From: CAWEQO01 sp963811225
Lineage (GTDB): Bacteria; Chloroflexota; Anaerolineae; Anaerolineales; Anaerolineaceae
Assembly: GCA_963811225.1 (NCBI GenBank)
Contig: CAWEQO010000005.1
Span: forward strand, 1 to 64,000
Direction of reading: 5' to 3'
DNA: 64,000 nucleotides
In this document: piece after piece, positions 35,331 to 45,784 of the stretch
Position numbering within the stretch: the stretch's first letter is position 1
Layout: each line of letters opens with the position of its first letter
Position numbers and translations under genes: made by a program
The notes under the pieces: model-generated
Seen by the model: only the letters and a program-made list of their open reading frames with translations
The model's database searches: none
Told to the model about the DNA's origin: nothing

Positions 35331-35714
35331 CTAGTGGGCGAACATTCGTAAAGCGAAAGCGGCGATCGATACGACCGCGATGGTCATCAGGACGATGAAC
35401 ATCGTGCGCTGACGGGTGACGCCCGCGCCGAGGCTTGTCATGCCGACCCGGATGCCGTTCAGCCCGTGGATGATCCCGGCGGCCACCACCAGCAGTTCGC
35501 CGAACAGCACCACCGGCTGCTTGGCGAAGGCGATGAAGGCATCGTAGGCCTGGGGGCCGCTCGCCAGGGTACTCAGCACGATCAGGTGCAGGAACAGGTA
35601 CAGCACCAGCCCCAGTGCGGTGACCCGGTTGAGGATGAAGGCCCAGTAGGCCAGGTGGCGGTTGCGCGGGTCGAACCAGCGCATGAAGTTGCGAGGTGAA
35701 GGATGGTTCTTCAT
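35331..35714 (-). CDS. sdhC: SDH/fumarate-reductase-type cytochrome b subunit C
   Basis: 127 residues, three membrane helices. The family pattern NRVTALGLVLYLFLHL near residue 30 and IIHGLNGIR near 83 provides the conserved Arg, His (heme b ligand candidate) and quinone-site residues. Starts 3 nt after the sdhB stop, and ends 13 nt before sdhD, so the three are co-translated. Together C and D form a diheme or monoheme b anchor. The gene is distinguished from glpB, the usual GlpA membrane partner, by this SDH signature. Confidence 0.86.
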   Translation of the reverse strand: MKNHPSPRNFMRWFDPRNRHLAYWAFILNRVTALGLVLYLFLHLIVLSTLASGPQAYDAFIAFAKQPVVLFGELLVVAAGIIHGLNGIRVGMTSLGAGVTRQRTMFIVLMTIAVVSIAAFALRMFAH

Positions 35715-35717
35715 GGC

Positions 35718-36461
35718 TCAGGCGCTCTCTTTCCGCCGGAACAGCCCGGCTACCCGGTGCCCGATCACCTGACGGCGCAAATTCATGATCCGCCAGGCCG
35801 GGTCGACGTTGGAAGGGCAGGCGGCAGTGCACTCGTAGGCGCTGTGGCAGCGCCAGACACCCTCTTTGCAGTCAGCCATGTCCAGCAGCAGGGGGCCTTT
35901 GCCTTCGGCGATACCCTGCTGGATGGCGGCCAGCACGGCCGGGCCCAGATAGCTTTCGTCGGTGCGCGAAGGCGGGCAGGCGCTGATGCACAGACCGCAT
36001 TCGATGCAATCCACCAGCCGCTCGTTGTCCGAGCCGAGCTGTTCTTCACAGCCTTCTTCGTAGGGCAGGCAGGCCTCGCCCAGCCTGGCCACCTGGTCGT
36101 AGCCGGTGCGCTCCATGCGGGTGTAGAACTCTGACATCTCCACGACCAGATCGCTGACCACCGGGAAGTTGCGCATGGGGTCAATCTGCAGCCTGCCGCC
36201 GTCGCGGGTCACCGAGCGGATGGGCGTGATGCAAGTCAGCTTCTCGCTTCCGTTGACCAGCATCCCGCAGGCCCCACAAGTGGAGTGGTGGCAGGCATGG
36301 CGGAAGGTCAGGCTGCGGTCCTGGGAGGCCCAAATGCGCTCGATGCCGTCCAGCACGTATTCATCCGGATCGACTGCCAGGGTGTAATCCTGGTAAGCAC
36401 GCGGTCCATCGCCAATCTGCCGGGCAATCCGAAAGGTTACCGTCCATTGAGGATCAGTCAT
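35718..36461 (-). CDS. sdhB: SDH/fumarate-reductase-type iron-sulfur subunit B
   Basis: 247 residues. N-terminal plant-type 2Fe-2S: C57, C62, C65, C77 (CHHSTCGACGMLVNG). C-terminal 4Fe-4S C152-x2-C155-x2-C158-x3-C162-P, then a second cluster motif C205, C211, C215-P of the 3Fe-4S/4Fe-4S type. This is the three-cluster wire of SdhB/FrdB and not GlpC, which lacks the 2Fe-2S domain and has CCG motifs. Its ATG overlaps the glpA stop by 8 nt. It should pass electrons from the GlpA flavin to the SdhCD heme and quinone. Confidence 0.92.
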   Translation of the reverse strand: MTDPQWTVTFRIARQIGDGPRAYQDYTLAVDPDEYVLDGIERIWASQDRSLTFRHACHHSTCGACGMLVNGSEKLTCITPIRSVTRDGGRLQIDPMRNFPVVSDLVVEMSEFYTRMERTGYDQVARLGEACLPYEEGCEEQLGSDNERLVDCIECGLCISACPPSRTDESYLGPAVLAAIQQGIAEGKGPLLLDMADCKEGVWRCHSAYECTAACPSNVDPAWRIMNLRRQVIGHRVAGLFRRKESA

Positions 36462-37616
36462 GATAATACTCTCGATAAGAACTCAGTACAACCTGTTTCG
36501 TCGCGCACTCGGCCTGGATGCCGAGCTTGCGGCAGACCACATCCGAGGTGGTCTCGGCCATCGCCCGGCAGGTGGTGGCCTTGCCGCCGGTAATCGTCAC
36601 CAGTCCGCCGATGCCGTCGCTCTCCGCGTGGTCGAAGCACTTGAAGGTGCGCGACAGGCTGCGCCCGGTCATCCCGGAGGCGATCAGCGGCCGGGCCGAC
36701 ATCCACGCCCCACGTTCCTTGGTTTGACTGACCGCCGGGACCAGCTCGACCGCCCGCGCGCGCATCTCGCGCACCTGGGCGTCGTCGACGGGGATGTAAT
36801 CGGGGTCTTCGACCGTGAACGACGTAGTGCCGATCACCACCATGCGCCGCTGCGGCAGCAGAATGTCACCATCGCCGGGTTCGTTCAAGCGATTGATCAC
36901 CCGCTGCACCAGGCGCTGGTCGTAAGCCACCATGACTCCCGGCGTCGGGATGACCGGCACGTGCGCCCCGGCCATCTCTGCCACCTGCCCGGCCCACGCT
37001 CCGGTGGCGTTGATCACGATATCGGCGTGGAACTCTTTGGTTTGCCCGCTGCTCCTGTCCTGCACCTTCACACCGGTCACGCTGCCTTTGCCATCGGTCA
37101 GCATGGCTTCTACCCGGTGATAGGTGTGGAAGCGGGCACCGTTCTTCTTGGCGGTGGCGGCGAAGGCCAGCGCCAGCCGCAGCGGATCGAAGGTGGCATC
37201 CGGCACGGTGTAAGCGGTCAGCACACCCGGGTTGAGCGCGGGTTCGAAGGCCAGCGCCTGCCGCGGCGTGAGCTGCTCGATGGGGATCCGGCAGGTCTCG
37301 CAGCCCTGCACGAACGGCACGCTGTACTCCAGGTCGCTGTCGTTCAGCGCCACGAACAGCCCGCCGTTGACTTCGATGGTTTGTTTGGCGATAACCTTCA
37401 GGATCAGGTTCTCATCGATGCACTCGATACCGGCTTCCTGGTCGGTGACGCAGTAGCGTCCTCCGCTGTGCAGCAGCCCGTGCGTGCGCCCGGACGTGCC
37501 CGAGCTAATCTCGCCGCGCTCGACAACGGTCACATCGAAGCCGCGCAGCGCCAGGTCGTGAGCGCTGGCGCAGCCGGTAAAGCCCGCGCCGATCAAGACG
37601 GCCTTCGGTTTGTCGC

Positions 37617-37620
<4 letters not shown>
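36454..37620 (-). CDS. glpA: Glycerol-3-phosphate dehydrogenase, GlpA-like flavoprotein
   Basis: 388 residues from ATG 37620, which overlaps the glpK stop as ATGA. FAD fold GAGFTG (11-16) with Glu35, then GRTHGLLHSGGRY (44-56), VPDATFDPLRL and ITGGKATTCRAMAE match E. coli GlpA far better than GlpD or SdhA. GlpA's C-terminal BFD-like Fe-S domain is absent, so the chain ends soon after the DAO fold, consistent with electrons leaving through another subunit. It oxidises sn-glycerol-3-phosphate to dihydroxyacetone phosphate. It overlaps sdhB by 8 nt. Confidence 0.93.
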
Positions 37621-39116
<1,496 letters not shown>

Positions 39117-39201
39117 AACATCCTCCGTTTGTTTGAGTAGTTCGTGCAGGTAGTGAGGTGTCTCCTATATTCTACAACAAGCTTCCGGTTGCGATTAACA
39201 A

Positions 39202-39299
39202 ATTCGGGAGTATTTAGCAGGCCGTTTGGAGTTCTGGAGTCCGAAGCCTGTAGGCTTCGGACTCCAGAACTCCAAACGGCCTGCTAAATACTCCCGAAT
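39202..39299. repeat. 98-nt near-perfect palindrome
   Basis: Arms 39202-39249 and 39252-39299 are complementary over all 48 positions with only 2 nt between, the longest perfect palindrome in the window. It lies 42 nt after the LCP stop and 85 nt before glpK. It shares ACTCCAGAACTCCA with 14566-14579. Cruciform extrusion or a very stable RNA hairpin is expected. Confidence 0.92.
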
Positions 39300-39341
39300 C
39301 GGGCAAACGCGAGGGTCAGGCAGCCACAAGGGCTGCCGCTG

Positions 39342-40424
39342 CTAGAAGCCGAGGTTGTGGAGCAGTTGTTGGACCTGATCGGTATCGTTGATGCGGATCG
39401 CGCCGTTGTCGTTCACGGTGACCAGATCACGCCGGATGGTCTCGAAGGTGATATCCTCCGGGGGAATTTGGCCGGCGACGCAGCTCAGCGTGACGATCTG
39501 GCTCGGGCTCAAGTCGGTCACAACCAAATCTTGGAACTGGTCGTACAACGTTGGAACCTGATCCAGCACGCCCGACTGGTTCAGTTTGTTCCGCAGCGCC
39601 TCGAACACCAGGTTCTGGCGGGTGAAGCGCCCCCATTCCTCTTCCGTCGACTCGAGCCGGCGGATGTAGAGCTGCGCCGTCATGCCGTCCATGTGCTGCG
39701 GCCCGGCCGGGATCACAAAACCACCCAGAGTGTACAGAACCGGCACGTCGAGGTCGATGCCGCCGAACTGGTTGACCAGCTTCCCAATCAGGTCTTCTTT
39801 CAGGGTCAGGTAGTAATCCGCCTGGATGCCGAAGTCGTCGTAGAGAACCTGGGCGATAGTGGTGGCAGCGATCTCGTCGGTAAGGCTGGTGCCCTTTTCA
39901 TGGTCGAGCACCGCCAGGTACACCTTCCCCAAGCGGCTCGAAGCGATCCCATACGGCTCTTTCAGCCGCGCGGTTTCCACGACCAGGTCACGGGGAAAGG
40001 CAAAAACAACCGCCTGTCGCCTGGAGAAATCCACGCGGATCAGGCGGATGGCGTCGGCTCCGTAGGGCGACTCCCAGTGGAAAGCGTCACGCCCGATGGT
40101 CAGGAGGGTCAGCGATCCGCTCATGCCGCAGGTCTGCACCGAATGGGCCGCTGTCTCAACCGCTGCGGGATCAGGCGTCTCGGTGGACTGCGGCAGCGCC
40201 GCAGCCGGGTTCTGGGTCACACTGGGCACAGGATCGAGAACCTGGAAAGTGACCGCGGCGGTTGGCGCGCCGGCTGCGGTCGCATCCGCATCGGTTGGGT
40301 TCAGCAGACTGGCGATATTCAGGGGGGTGTCGGAGGCCTGAATAAAAAGCACACCGACTGCAGCCAGCAAGCAAACAGACAGGACTGCGATGACAGCGAT
40401 GTAGATGGTTGTCTTTTGAACCAT
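39342..40424 (-). CDS. LytR-CpsA-Psr (LCP) family protein
   Basis: 360 residues from ATG 40424 (AAGGAAG 8 nt upstream). One N-terminal membrane helix (about 5-30), a Thr/Pro/Ala-rich linker, then an extracellular LCP-type domain with IRLIRVDFSRRQAVVFAFPRDL and LVNQFGGIDLDVPV, and a late Arg-rich RLESTEEEWGRFTRQ helix. LCP enzymes transfer undecaprenyl-linked glycans to the cell wall. Its place at the end of the glycan cluster suggests it attaches that polymer. The domain is somewhat divergent from the Firmicutes enzymes. Confidence 0.82.
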   Translation of the reverse strand: MVQKTTIYIAVIAVLSVCLLAAVGVLFIQASDTPLNIASLLNPTDADATAAGAPTAAVTFQVLDPVPSVTQNPAAALPQSTETPDPAAVETAAHSVQTCGMSGSLTLLTIGRDAFHWESPYGADAIRLIRVDFSRRQAVVFAFPRDLVVETARLKEPYGIASSRLGKVYLAVLDHEKGTSLTDEIAATTIAQVLYDDFGIQADYYLTLKEDLIGKLVNQFGGIDLDVPVLYTLGGFVIPAGPQHMDGMTAQLYIRRLESTEEEWGRFTRQNLVFEALRNKLNQSGVLDQVPTLYDQFQDLVVTDLSPSQIVTLSCVAGQIPPEDITFETIRRDLVTVNDNGAIRINDTDQVQQLLHNLGF

Positions 40425-40493
40425 GCGGGGGGCTTCCTTATCGATATCGATGAGCAGTATGGATTGGCTGCCCGGTGTCAAACGTTCGGCGGA

Positions 40494-41651
40494 TCAGGGT
40501 TGAGTGGAGGATGTACCGGCAGCCGGCGCTTCCGTACTGCCCACAGTGGGCGTATCGGTCGGGGCGGTCGTCGGTATGGGGGTGGGCGCTTCGGTCGGGG
40601 TGGCAGTCGGTGCTGGGGTAGGCGCATCCGTGGGGGCCGCCGCAGTCGGTTTTGCGGTGGGCTTTGCGGTGGGAGCCATGGTCGACGTTGCAGCCGGCGC
40701 CAGGGTGGGCTGGAGCGTTGGGTAGCTCGGCGGCATGTAGAAGGGCACGGAAATGACCGCCCCCGCATAGATCGAGATCGAACTGCCCATGCAGTTGGCC
40801 GCCTGGAGCTGATTCACGCTCACGTTGTAGTCGCGGCTCAGGGAAGAGAGGGTGTCTCCGGCTCTGACCACATACTGCACCCATCCGAAGGGCGCTCCGC
40901 AGGCTTCCGTGGTGCTCACAACAGTTGTTGGCGCTGCCAGTGTTGGAGCAAGGGTGCGGATCGCAGCGAGGGGCGTTGAAGCAGCCTTTTGCCCGGTCGA
41001 CGAGGGTGTGGGCGACACGCGGGTGGGCGTGGCAAGGAAGATATTGTTCCCGACCATCGGCAGGCTGGGCACTGCAGGCATGTAGGCCTCTTGGGTTTCG
41101 GTTGCAGTCGGCTGCAGGCTGGGTTCTTGCACACGTGGGGCGGCAAACAAGGCCGGAAGGTCTGCGCCTGCGAGTGATGCGCCCCAGGCCAGGACAGCTA
41201 CCATGGCGATCGTCATCAGCACCCCGTATATTCCGAGCGAGATATTCGAGAGGTTGATCTTCCGTTTCTTCGCCGGGGCGTGCGCGATCGGTGACTTCGA
41301 AACCGGCTTGCGGATCTGCACCGACTTCGCAGCGGGCATGCGTGGGGGCGCGCTCTTCGCCGGCCTGGGTTTGCTTGCTGAGGCCGGTTTCGGCTGCGCT
41401 TGGGCCAGGGGCGTTTCTGTTTTGGGCTCAACCGCTTTCGGTGCGGCGGCTTGCTGGTCGAGCTTTGCCTGCATCTTCAAGAGATATGGGCAAGTCTCAT
41501 GCTCTCCGCTGAGGCAGAAATTGGTCTGGTGACGTGAATTGACCGAGGCCGCTTTCCCGCTGCGGTAACAGCGGCCATTCCCCGATGGGTAGGTCATCGG
41601 GGTTTCTGGATCAAGTTTTGTGCCGAGGTGAGGGCATATCGATGCGGGCAT
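40494..41651 (-). CDS. Membrane LysM protein with N-terminal Cys/His module
   Basis: 385 residues. N-terminal module with C6, C28, H41, C46 and C54 (CPHLG ... HQTNFCL ... CPYL), then a basic Ala/Pro-rich stretch, one membrane helix (about 138-162), and a Ser/Thr/Pro linker. A LysM domain (VVRAGDTLSSLSRDYNVS, about 262-305) follows, then a long Pro/Thr/Ala repeat tail. The Cys module would be cytoplasmic and the LysM external, binding peptidoglycan. The protein at 48607-49494 has the same module. Follows the kinase at 41832-43706 by 180 nt. Confidence 0.72.
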   Translation of the reverse strand: MPASICPHLGTKLDPETPMTYPSGNGRCYRSGKAASVNSRHQTNFCLSGEHETCPYLLKMQAKLDQQAAAPKAVEPKTETPLAQAQPKPASASKPRPAKSAPPRMPAAKSVQIRKPVSKSPIAHAPAKKRKINLSNISLGIYGVLMTIAMVAVLAWGASLAGADLPALFAAPRVQEPSLQPTATETQEAYMPAVPSLPMVGNNIFLATPTRVSPTPSSTGQKAASTPLAAIRTLAPTLAAPTTVVSTTEACGAPFGWVQYVVRAGDTLSSLSRDYNVSVNQLQAANCMGSSISIYAGAVISVPFYMPPSYPTLQPTLAPAATSTMAPTAKPTAKPTAAAPTDAPTPAPTATPTEAPTPIPTTAPTDTPTVGSTEAPAAGTSSTQP

Positions 41652-41831
41652 CTGTTATCAGGCTTTCTACATGGTCAGCTAAGAATTGGTTCACTCAATC
41701 GGGATCAACCCAAGCAGACCTTTCAATGGCTCATGTACGTTTAAAGACGCGATTCTTCTCTCATAGAGCAGAAAATATCCGGCTATATCTTACTGCTTTT
41801 GTCTGTTTCTGTGAAGGTCTGGTTCCCTTTC

Positions 41832-43706
41832 TCAGGGGAGTGGCCGTTCCGGTGAGCGTTGGATTTCTTTTTCGATGAACCATCGCTCAATTCTAGTATA
41901 GTAATTCTTGTAACTGCTGGAATAGTAGCGAGAATAGTGGCGGTAGCCGCCGTAATAGTCGTTGCGATGCCGGGGGATGCGGTTGAAGACGATCCCGATC
42001 ACCTTAGCGCCGACGCGCTGCACTTGCTCAACCGTTGCGCGTGCGGCATCCTTCTTGGTTTGGCCGGGGTTGAGCACCAGCAAAACCCCGTCGACTAAGG
42101 AGGCCAGCACCGTCGTGTCGGATATCAGGATGGGCGGGCTGTCGAAGATGACGATATCGTACATGCCTTTGACTTGTTCCAGGAACTCCGCCATCTTCTG
42201 AGAGGCGAGCAGCTCGTTCGGGTTGGGGGGTAGGGGGCCGCTGGTGATGACAGTCATCTGTGAGTCACGCCAGGGCCGGCTGATGGCCTGAATGGTGCGG
42301 TGATTCAAGAAGACATCACTCAAGCCGACACGGTTCGAGACGGTCAGGATGCGGTGGAGCTTTGGCCGGCGCATGTCGGCATCGATCAGGAGCACGCGTT
42401 TGCCGCTTTGCGACATGATCAGCGCCAGGTTGGCTGCAATCGTGCTCTTGCCTTCGGTGGGGCTCGGGCTGGTGATCATGATCGAGCGCAGCGCTTTATC
42501 CACCTGCGAGAATTCCAGGTTGGTGCGCAGCGAGCGGAAGGTCTCGGTCACCGGAGAGCGGGGCTCTTCGGCAACATGGACATAGCCTTCGCGCTGTTCT
42601 TTTGTCAATTTCATCTCGGGAATGTAGCCGATCACCGGCAGCCGCAGCATGCCGGCCGCTTCCTCTGGAGACTTGATTGTGTCGTCGAGGTATTCGGTCA
42701 GGAATACGATACCGGCCGCCAGCATCATCCCTACCGCGCCGCCTAACCCCGCATTCGTCATGGGTCGCGGCCGGATCGGGCCTTGCGAGGGCATGGCCGC
42801 TTCGACCTGAACCACGTTTGGCGTGTTCCGCAGGCGGGCCAGCCGCATTTCCTCGTAACTGTTTAGCAGGTTCGTGTAGATGTTCTGGTACAGGTTGAGG
42901 TTGTTTTGCAGCTGCTCCAGCTCGGGGCTGCTGGCAGTGGAGGAAGATATCTGGCCTTTGGTCAGATTGAGATACAGGTTCTGGTAGAACGTCAATGTCG
43001 CCTGCTGCAAATCGAGCTGGAGCTCCTTTTCCTTGAGCTGGTTGGTCTGCTCTTTGCTCATCACAATGAACTGCTGAGGATCGGTCTGGATCGGGGTTAT
43101 CGCGGTAATTTCTTTCTGCAGCGCTAATACCTGGGTTTGCACTTCGTCGATCTGCTGTTTTACCTGCTGCTTCTGATCCTCTAAGGACGTCTGCGATTGG
43201 GTAGCGATGTTCGTCTGCAGTTGGGTGATCTGATTCTCGACATCTTTCAACTGCACCTGCAGGCTATCTTCCGAATCAGCAAATCGCCCAGACTGGATCG
43301 TGTCGTTCTGTCCGATCAGCACCGTGACGATGGTATTGGCGATCTCTGCGGCGTGCTGCGGGTTGGTATCGGTAACGGTGACGCCGATCAAGGATGTGTC
43401 ACGCACCAACTGCGCGCTGACTTGACCTCCGCTGACCGGATAACCCAAGGTGTCGCCTGTCTTATCGAGTACCGGCTGGGTAGTCAGCAGCTGGATGTAG
43501 GTCATCGCCAAATTCTGGTCTTCGTAAAGGCTGTTGTAGGTGTTATTTTGGTCCGGGGCGCGTGAGACCAATACGCGCGTTGCGGACTGGTACACGGGCT
43601 CTTGCAGCGTGCTTGCGCCATACCCACCTGCAACACCCAGCACCAATCCAAGAATGATCAGCCATGCCCAACGTCGGAAGAGTTCAATGTACTGCCGCAG
43701 TTCCAT
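41832..43706 (-). CDS. Wzz-fused bacterial tyrosine kinase (Wzc/EpsB-D-like), copy 1
   Basis: 624 residues. Wzz domain with flanking membrane helices (about 15-35 and 320-340) around a long coiled coil (150-290, Gln/Leu-rich). A cytoplasmic BY-kinase follows: Walker A ending TEGKS (GKS 419-421), Walker A' VLLIDADMRRP, Walker B IVIFDSPP. C-terminal Tyr cluster (DYYGGYRHYSRYY and more) is the usual autophosphorylation site. It regulates polymer length and export. Paralogous to 49587-51536. A possible promoter is 36 nt upstream, so it may have its own transcript. Confidence 0.9.
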   Translation of the reverse strand: MELRQYIELFRRWAWLIILGLVLGVAGGYGASTLQEPVYQSATRVLVSRAPDQNNTYNSLYEDQNLAMTYIQLLTTQPVLDKTGDTLGYPVSGGQVSAQLVRDTSLIGVTVTDTNPQHAAEIANTIVTVLIGQNDTIQSGRFADSEDSLQVQLKDVENQITQLQTNIATQSQTSLEDQKQQVKQQIDEVQTQVLALQKEITAITPIQTDPQQFIVMSKEQTNQLKEKELQLDLQQATLTFYQNLYLNLTKGQISSSTASSPELEQLQNNLNLYQNIYTNLLNSYEEMRLARLRNTPNVVQVEAAMPSQGPIRPRPMTNAGLGGAVGMMLAAGIVFLTEYLDDTIKSPEEAAGMLRLPVIGYIPEMKLTKEQREGYVHVAEEPRSPVTETFRSLRTNLEFSQVDKALRSIMITSPSPTEGKSTIAANLALIMSQSGKRVLLIDADMRRPKLHRILTVSNRVGLSDVFLNHRTIQAISRPWRDSQMTVITSGPLPPNPNELLASQKMAEFLEQVKGMYDIVIFDSPPILISDTTVLASLVDGVLLVLNPGQTKKDAARATVEQVQRVGAKVIGIVFNRIPRHRNDYYGGYRHYSRYYSSSYKNYYTRIERWFIEKEIQRSPERPLP

Positions 43707-43741
43707 ATGATTGATTTCCTATCTCAAAAATGCCCGAATCA

Positions 43742-43769
43742 ATTCTACCTGATTCTATCGATATTACAA
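43742..43769 (-). promoter_or_regulatory. Candidate internal promoter for kinase copy 1
   Basis: On the minus strand, TTGTAA (43764-43769), 16-nt spacer, TAGAAT (43742-43747), 36 nt before the ATG. Confidence 0.4.
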
Positions 43770-43903
43770 CCTTTCTTTCCGGTAAACGACTGGTATTGTA
43801 CAGGAAAGAACGAAGACAGTCTTTGCAAGTTTTAGGCCAGAAAACGGTTAGCGGGTGAGGAGTTCCCTTCTATGGAACTCAGAAGGCTTCAAATTCGCAA
43901 CCT

Positions 43904-45052
43904 CTAGGCTTCGACGGCTTTCAGGGCAGTGCGGACGGCCTCACCGACGGTCAGCACATCCTCGTTTGTCATGCCGGGGTACAGCGGTAGGGTAACCTCG
44001 CGCCCGCCAACCGCTTCTGTGATGGGGAGACTCAGGTCACTGCAGCCATTCTTGCGGTAGTAAGTGAAGGTGTGGATGGGCGGATAGTGGATGCTGGTCT
44101 GAATGCCCTGCTCCTTCATCCCCTCCATGAACCGCGTCCGTTCGACGTCTTCAGGGAGCAGCACGGGCAGGATATGGCAGGCGGAAGCGCCGGGGTGTCC
44201 ATCGAAGGGCATTAGCACCTCAGGCGCAAGCTCGCGCAGCACGTCGCGGTACAGACCGGTCAGCTCCAGGCGGCGGGCGTTGTTCCCCGGCAGCTTGTGA
44301 AGTTGAGCCAGTCCGATAGCGGCCCGGATTTCATCAATGCGGTAGTTGAACCCCAGGTCCACCACATCATAGCTCCAGGCGTGGCCGCGGTGACGGTCCC
44401 AGGTGAGGCTGGTCATGCCATGCGAGCGCAGCAAGCGCAGCCGTTCGGCCAGCTCGTCATCATTGGTGACCAGCATGCCGCCTTCGCCTGTGGTCATATT
44501 TTTGTTGGAGAAGAAGCTGTAGCAGCCAATGGCGCCCAGGGTGCCGAGCGACTGCCCGTTTATCCATGAGCCGGCCGAGTGAGCTGCGTCTTCCAGAACG
44601 GTCAAGTTGTGCTTCTCGGCAATCGCCTGGATGCGCGGCATGTCGCAAGTATAGCCACCATAATGCATGACCATGATGGCCTTCGTGCGGGGCGTGATGC
44701 AGGCTTCGATCGCTTCAGGAGAAATGGTCAGATCATTCTCGCCGATAATATCTGCGAAGACCGGGTTTGCCCCGGTGTAGCGTACGGCGTTGGCGGTGGC
44801 GACAAAGCTCAGCGATGGGACGATAACTTCGTCGCCCGGCCCAACGTTGGCTGCGACGCAGGCCAAATGCAGCCCAACAGTGCAGTTGGTCACGGCGATG
44901 GCGTGCTGTGCTTTTGAATACTCTGCAAACTCAGCTTCGAACTGCTGGGTCATACCGCCCATGGTCAGCCAGCGGCTGTCGAGCACGCTCTGCACGGCTT
45001 CTGATTCTTCCTGTCCGAAATCGAGATCGGCCAGTGGGATTTTCCAACTCAT
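43904..45052 (-). CDS. DegT/DnrJ/EryC1/StrS sugar aminotransferase
   Basis: 382 residues of the PLP fold I sugar aminotransferase family. SLSFVATANAVRYTGANPVFAD near 80, EDAAHS around 152, and PLP-Lys K184 in SFFSNKNMTTGEGG are diagnostic. It transfers an amino group to a nucleotide-linked 4-keto sugar (C4 or C3). Its ATG overlaps the stop of the nucleotidyltransferase gene by 4 nt. With the dehydratase two genes earlier it can form an NDP-4-amino-4,6-dideoxy sugar. Confidence 0.9.
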   Translation of the reverse strand: MSWKIPLADLDFGQEESEAVQSVLDSRWLTMGGMTQQFEAEFAEYSKAQHAIAVTNCTVGLHLACVAANVGPGDEVIVPSLSFVATANAVRYTGANPVFADIIGENDLTISPEAIEACITPRTKAIMVMHYGGYTCDMPRIQAIAEKHNLTVLEDAAHSAGSWINGQSLGTLGAIGCYSFFSNKNMTTGEGGMLVTNDDELAERLRLLRSHGMTSLTWDRHRGHAWSYDVVDLGFNYRIDEIRAAIGLAQLHKLPGNNARRLELTGLYRDVLRELAPEVLMPFDGHPGASACHILPVLLPEDVERTRFMEGMKEQGIQTSIHYPPIHTFTYYRKNGCSDLSLPITEAVGGREVTLPLYPGMTNEDVLTVGEAVRTALKAVEA

Positions 45053-45765
45053 ATGGATTCCTCCGGTAAAAATTGATAGCGCATCTCATCAAAATCTTGG
45101 GTGGCCTGTTCGTAATCGTCCGATCTGCCCAGATCTTGCCAATACCCATCGAAGTGATAGCCGACGACCCGTTCCCTGGCGGACAGCAGGATCTTCACGA
45201 GGTCGGGAAAATCCAGATACTTGCCATGTGGGATAAAGTCCAGCACGCGCGGCTCAAAGACATACATGCCCATACTGACCATATAGTCGATGTTGGGCTT
45301 TTCGATATAACCGACAATATCTTTCTCGCCATCCAGTTGGATTACGCCTAAGTCGATATGCACCTGGCGATGGTGCATTGCAATGGTGGCGACCGCCTTT
45401 TGTTCCTTATGGAACGCCAGCAGGTCGCGGATATCGAGTGTGGTCAGCACGTCGCCATTCGAGACCATGAAGGTGTCTGCCAATCCATCAATCAAAGAAA
45501 GGGGCCCGGCTGTGCCGAGTGGAACGTCTTCATAACTATAGCTGACCTTAATCCCCAGATGTTCGCCGTTTTGGAAAAAGGTCGAGATCAGCTGTGCCAT
45601 GTGACCCACTGTGATCACCGCCTCGTCTACCCCAGCGCGTTTCATTTGAAGGAGCAGCACTTCGATAATTGGCCGGTCTCCAATTGGCATGAGTGGTTTG
45701 GGAATGACTTTTGTGTAGGGAGATAGGCGGACACCCTTGCCGCCTGCAAGTAAAATTGCTTTCAT
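45049..45765 (-). CDS. Sugar-1-phosphate nucleotidyltransferase
   Basis: 238 residues, a compact Rossmann-like NTP_transferase: N-terminal AILLAGGKGVRLSPYTKVIPKPLMPIGDRP (nucleotide and metal site, with basic KPLMP), VSNGDVLTTLD as the metal-binding GD, and C-terminal DGYWQDLGRSDDYEQA. It activates a sugar-1-phosphate with an NTP. The compact size and neighbours resemble PtmE-type guanylyltransferases of legionaminate loci more than RmlA, but the base used is unknown. Four-nt overlap with the aminotransferase. Confidence 0.85.
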   Translation of the reverse strand: MKAILLAGGKGVRLSPYTKVIPKPLMPIGDRPIIEVLLLQMKRAGVDEAVITVGHMAQLISTFFQNGEHLGIKVSYSYEDVPLGTAGPLSLIDGLADTFMVSNGDVLTTLDIRDLLAFHKEQKAVATIAMHHRQVHIDLGVIQLDGEKDIVGYIEKPNIDYMVSMGMYVFEPRVLDFIPHGKYLDFPDLVKILLSARERVVGYHFDGYWQDLGRSDDYEQATQDFDEMRYQFLPEESI

Positions 45766-45784
45766 TGATTGCTTTACCCATCTG

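Noticed and set aside
34940..36461. Ordinary succinate dehydrogenase operon
   Set aside because: No sdhA flavoprotein (no SDH active-site motifs) is present; the gene overlapping sdhB is clearly GlpA-type.
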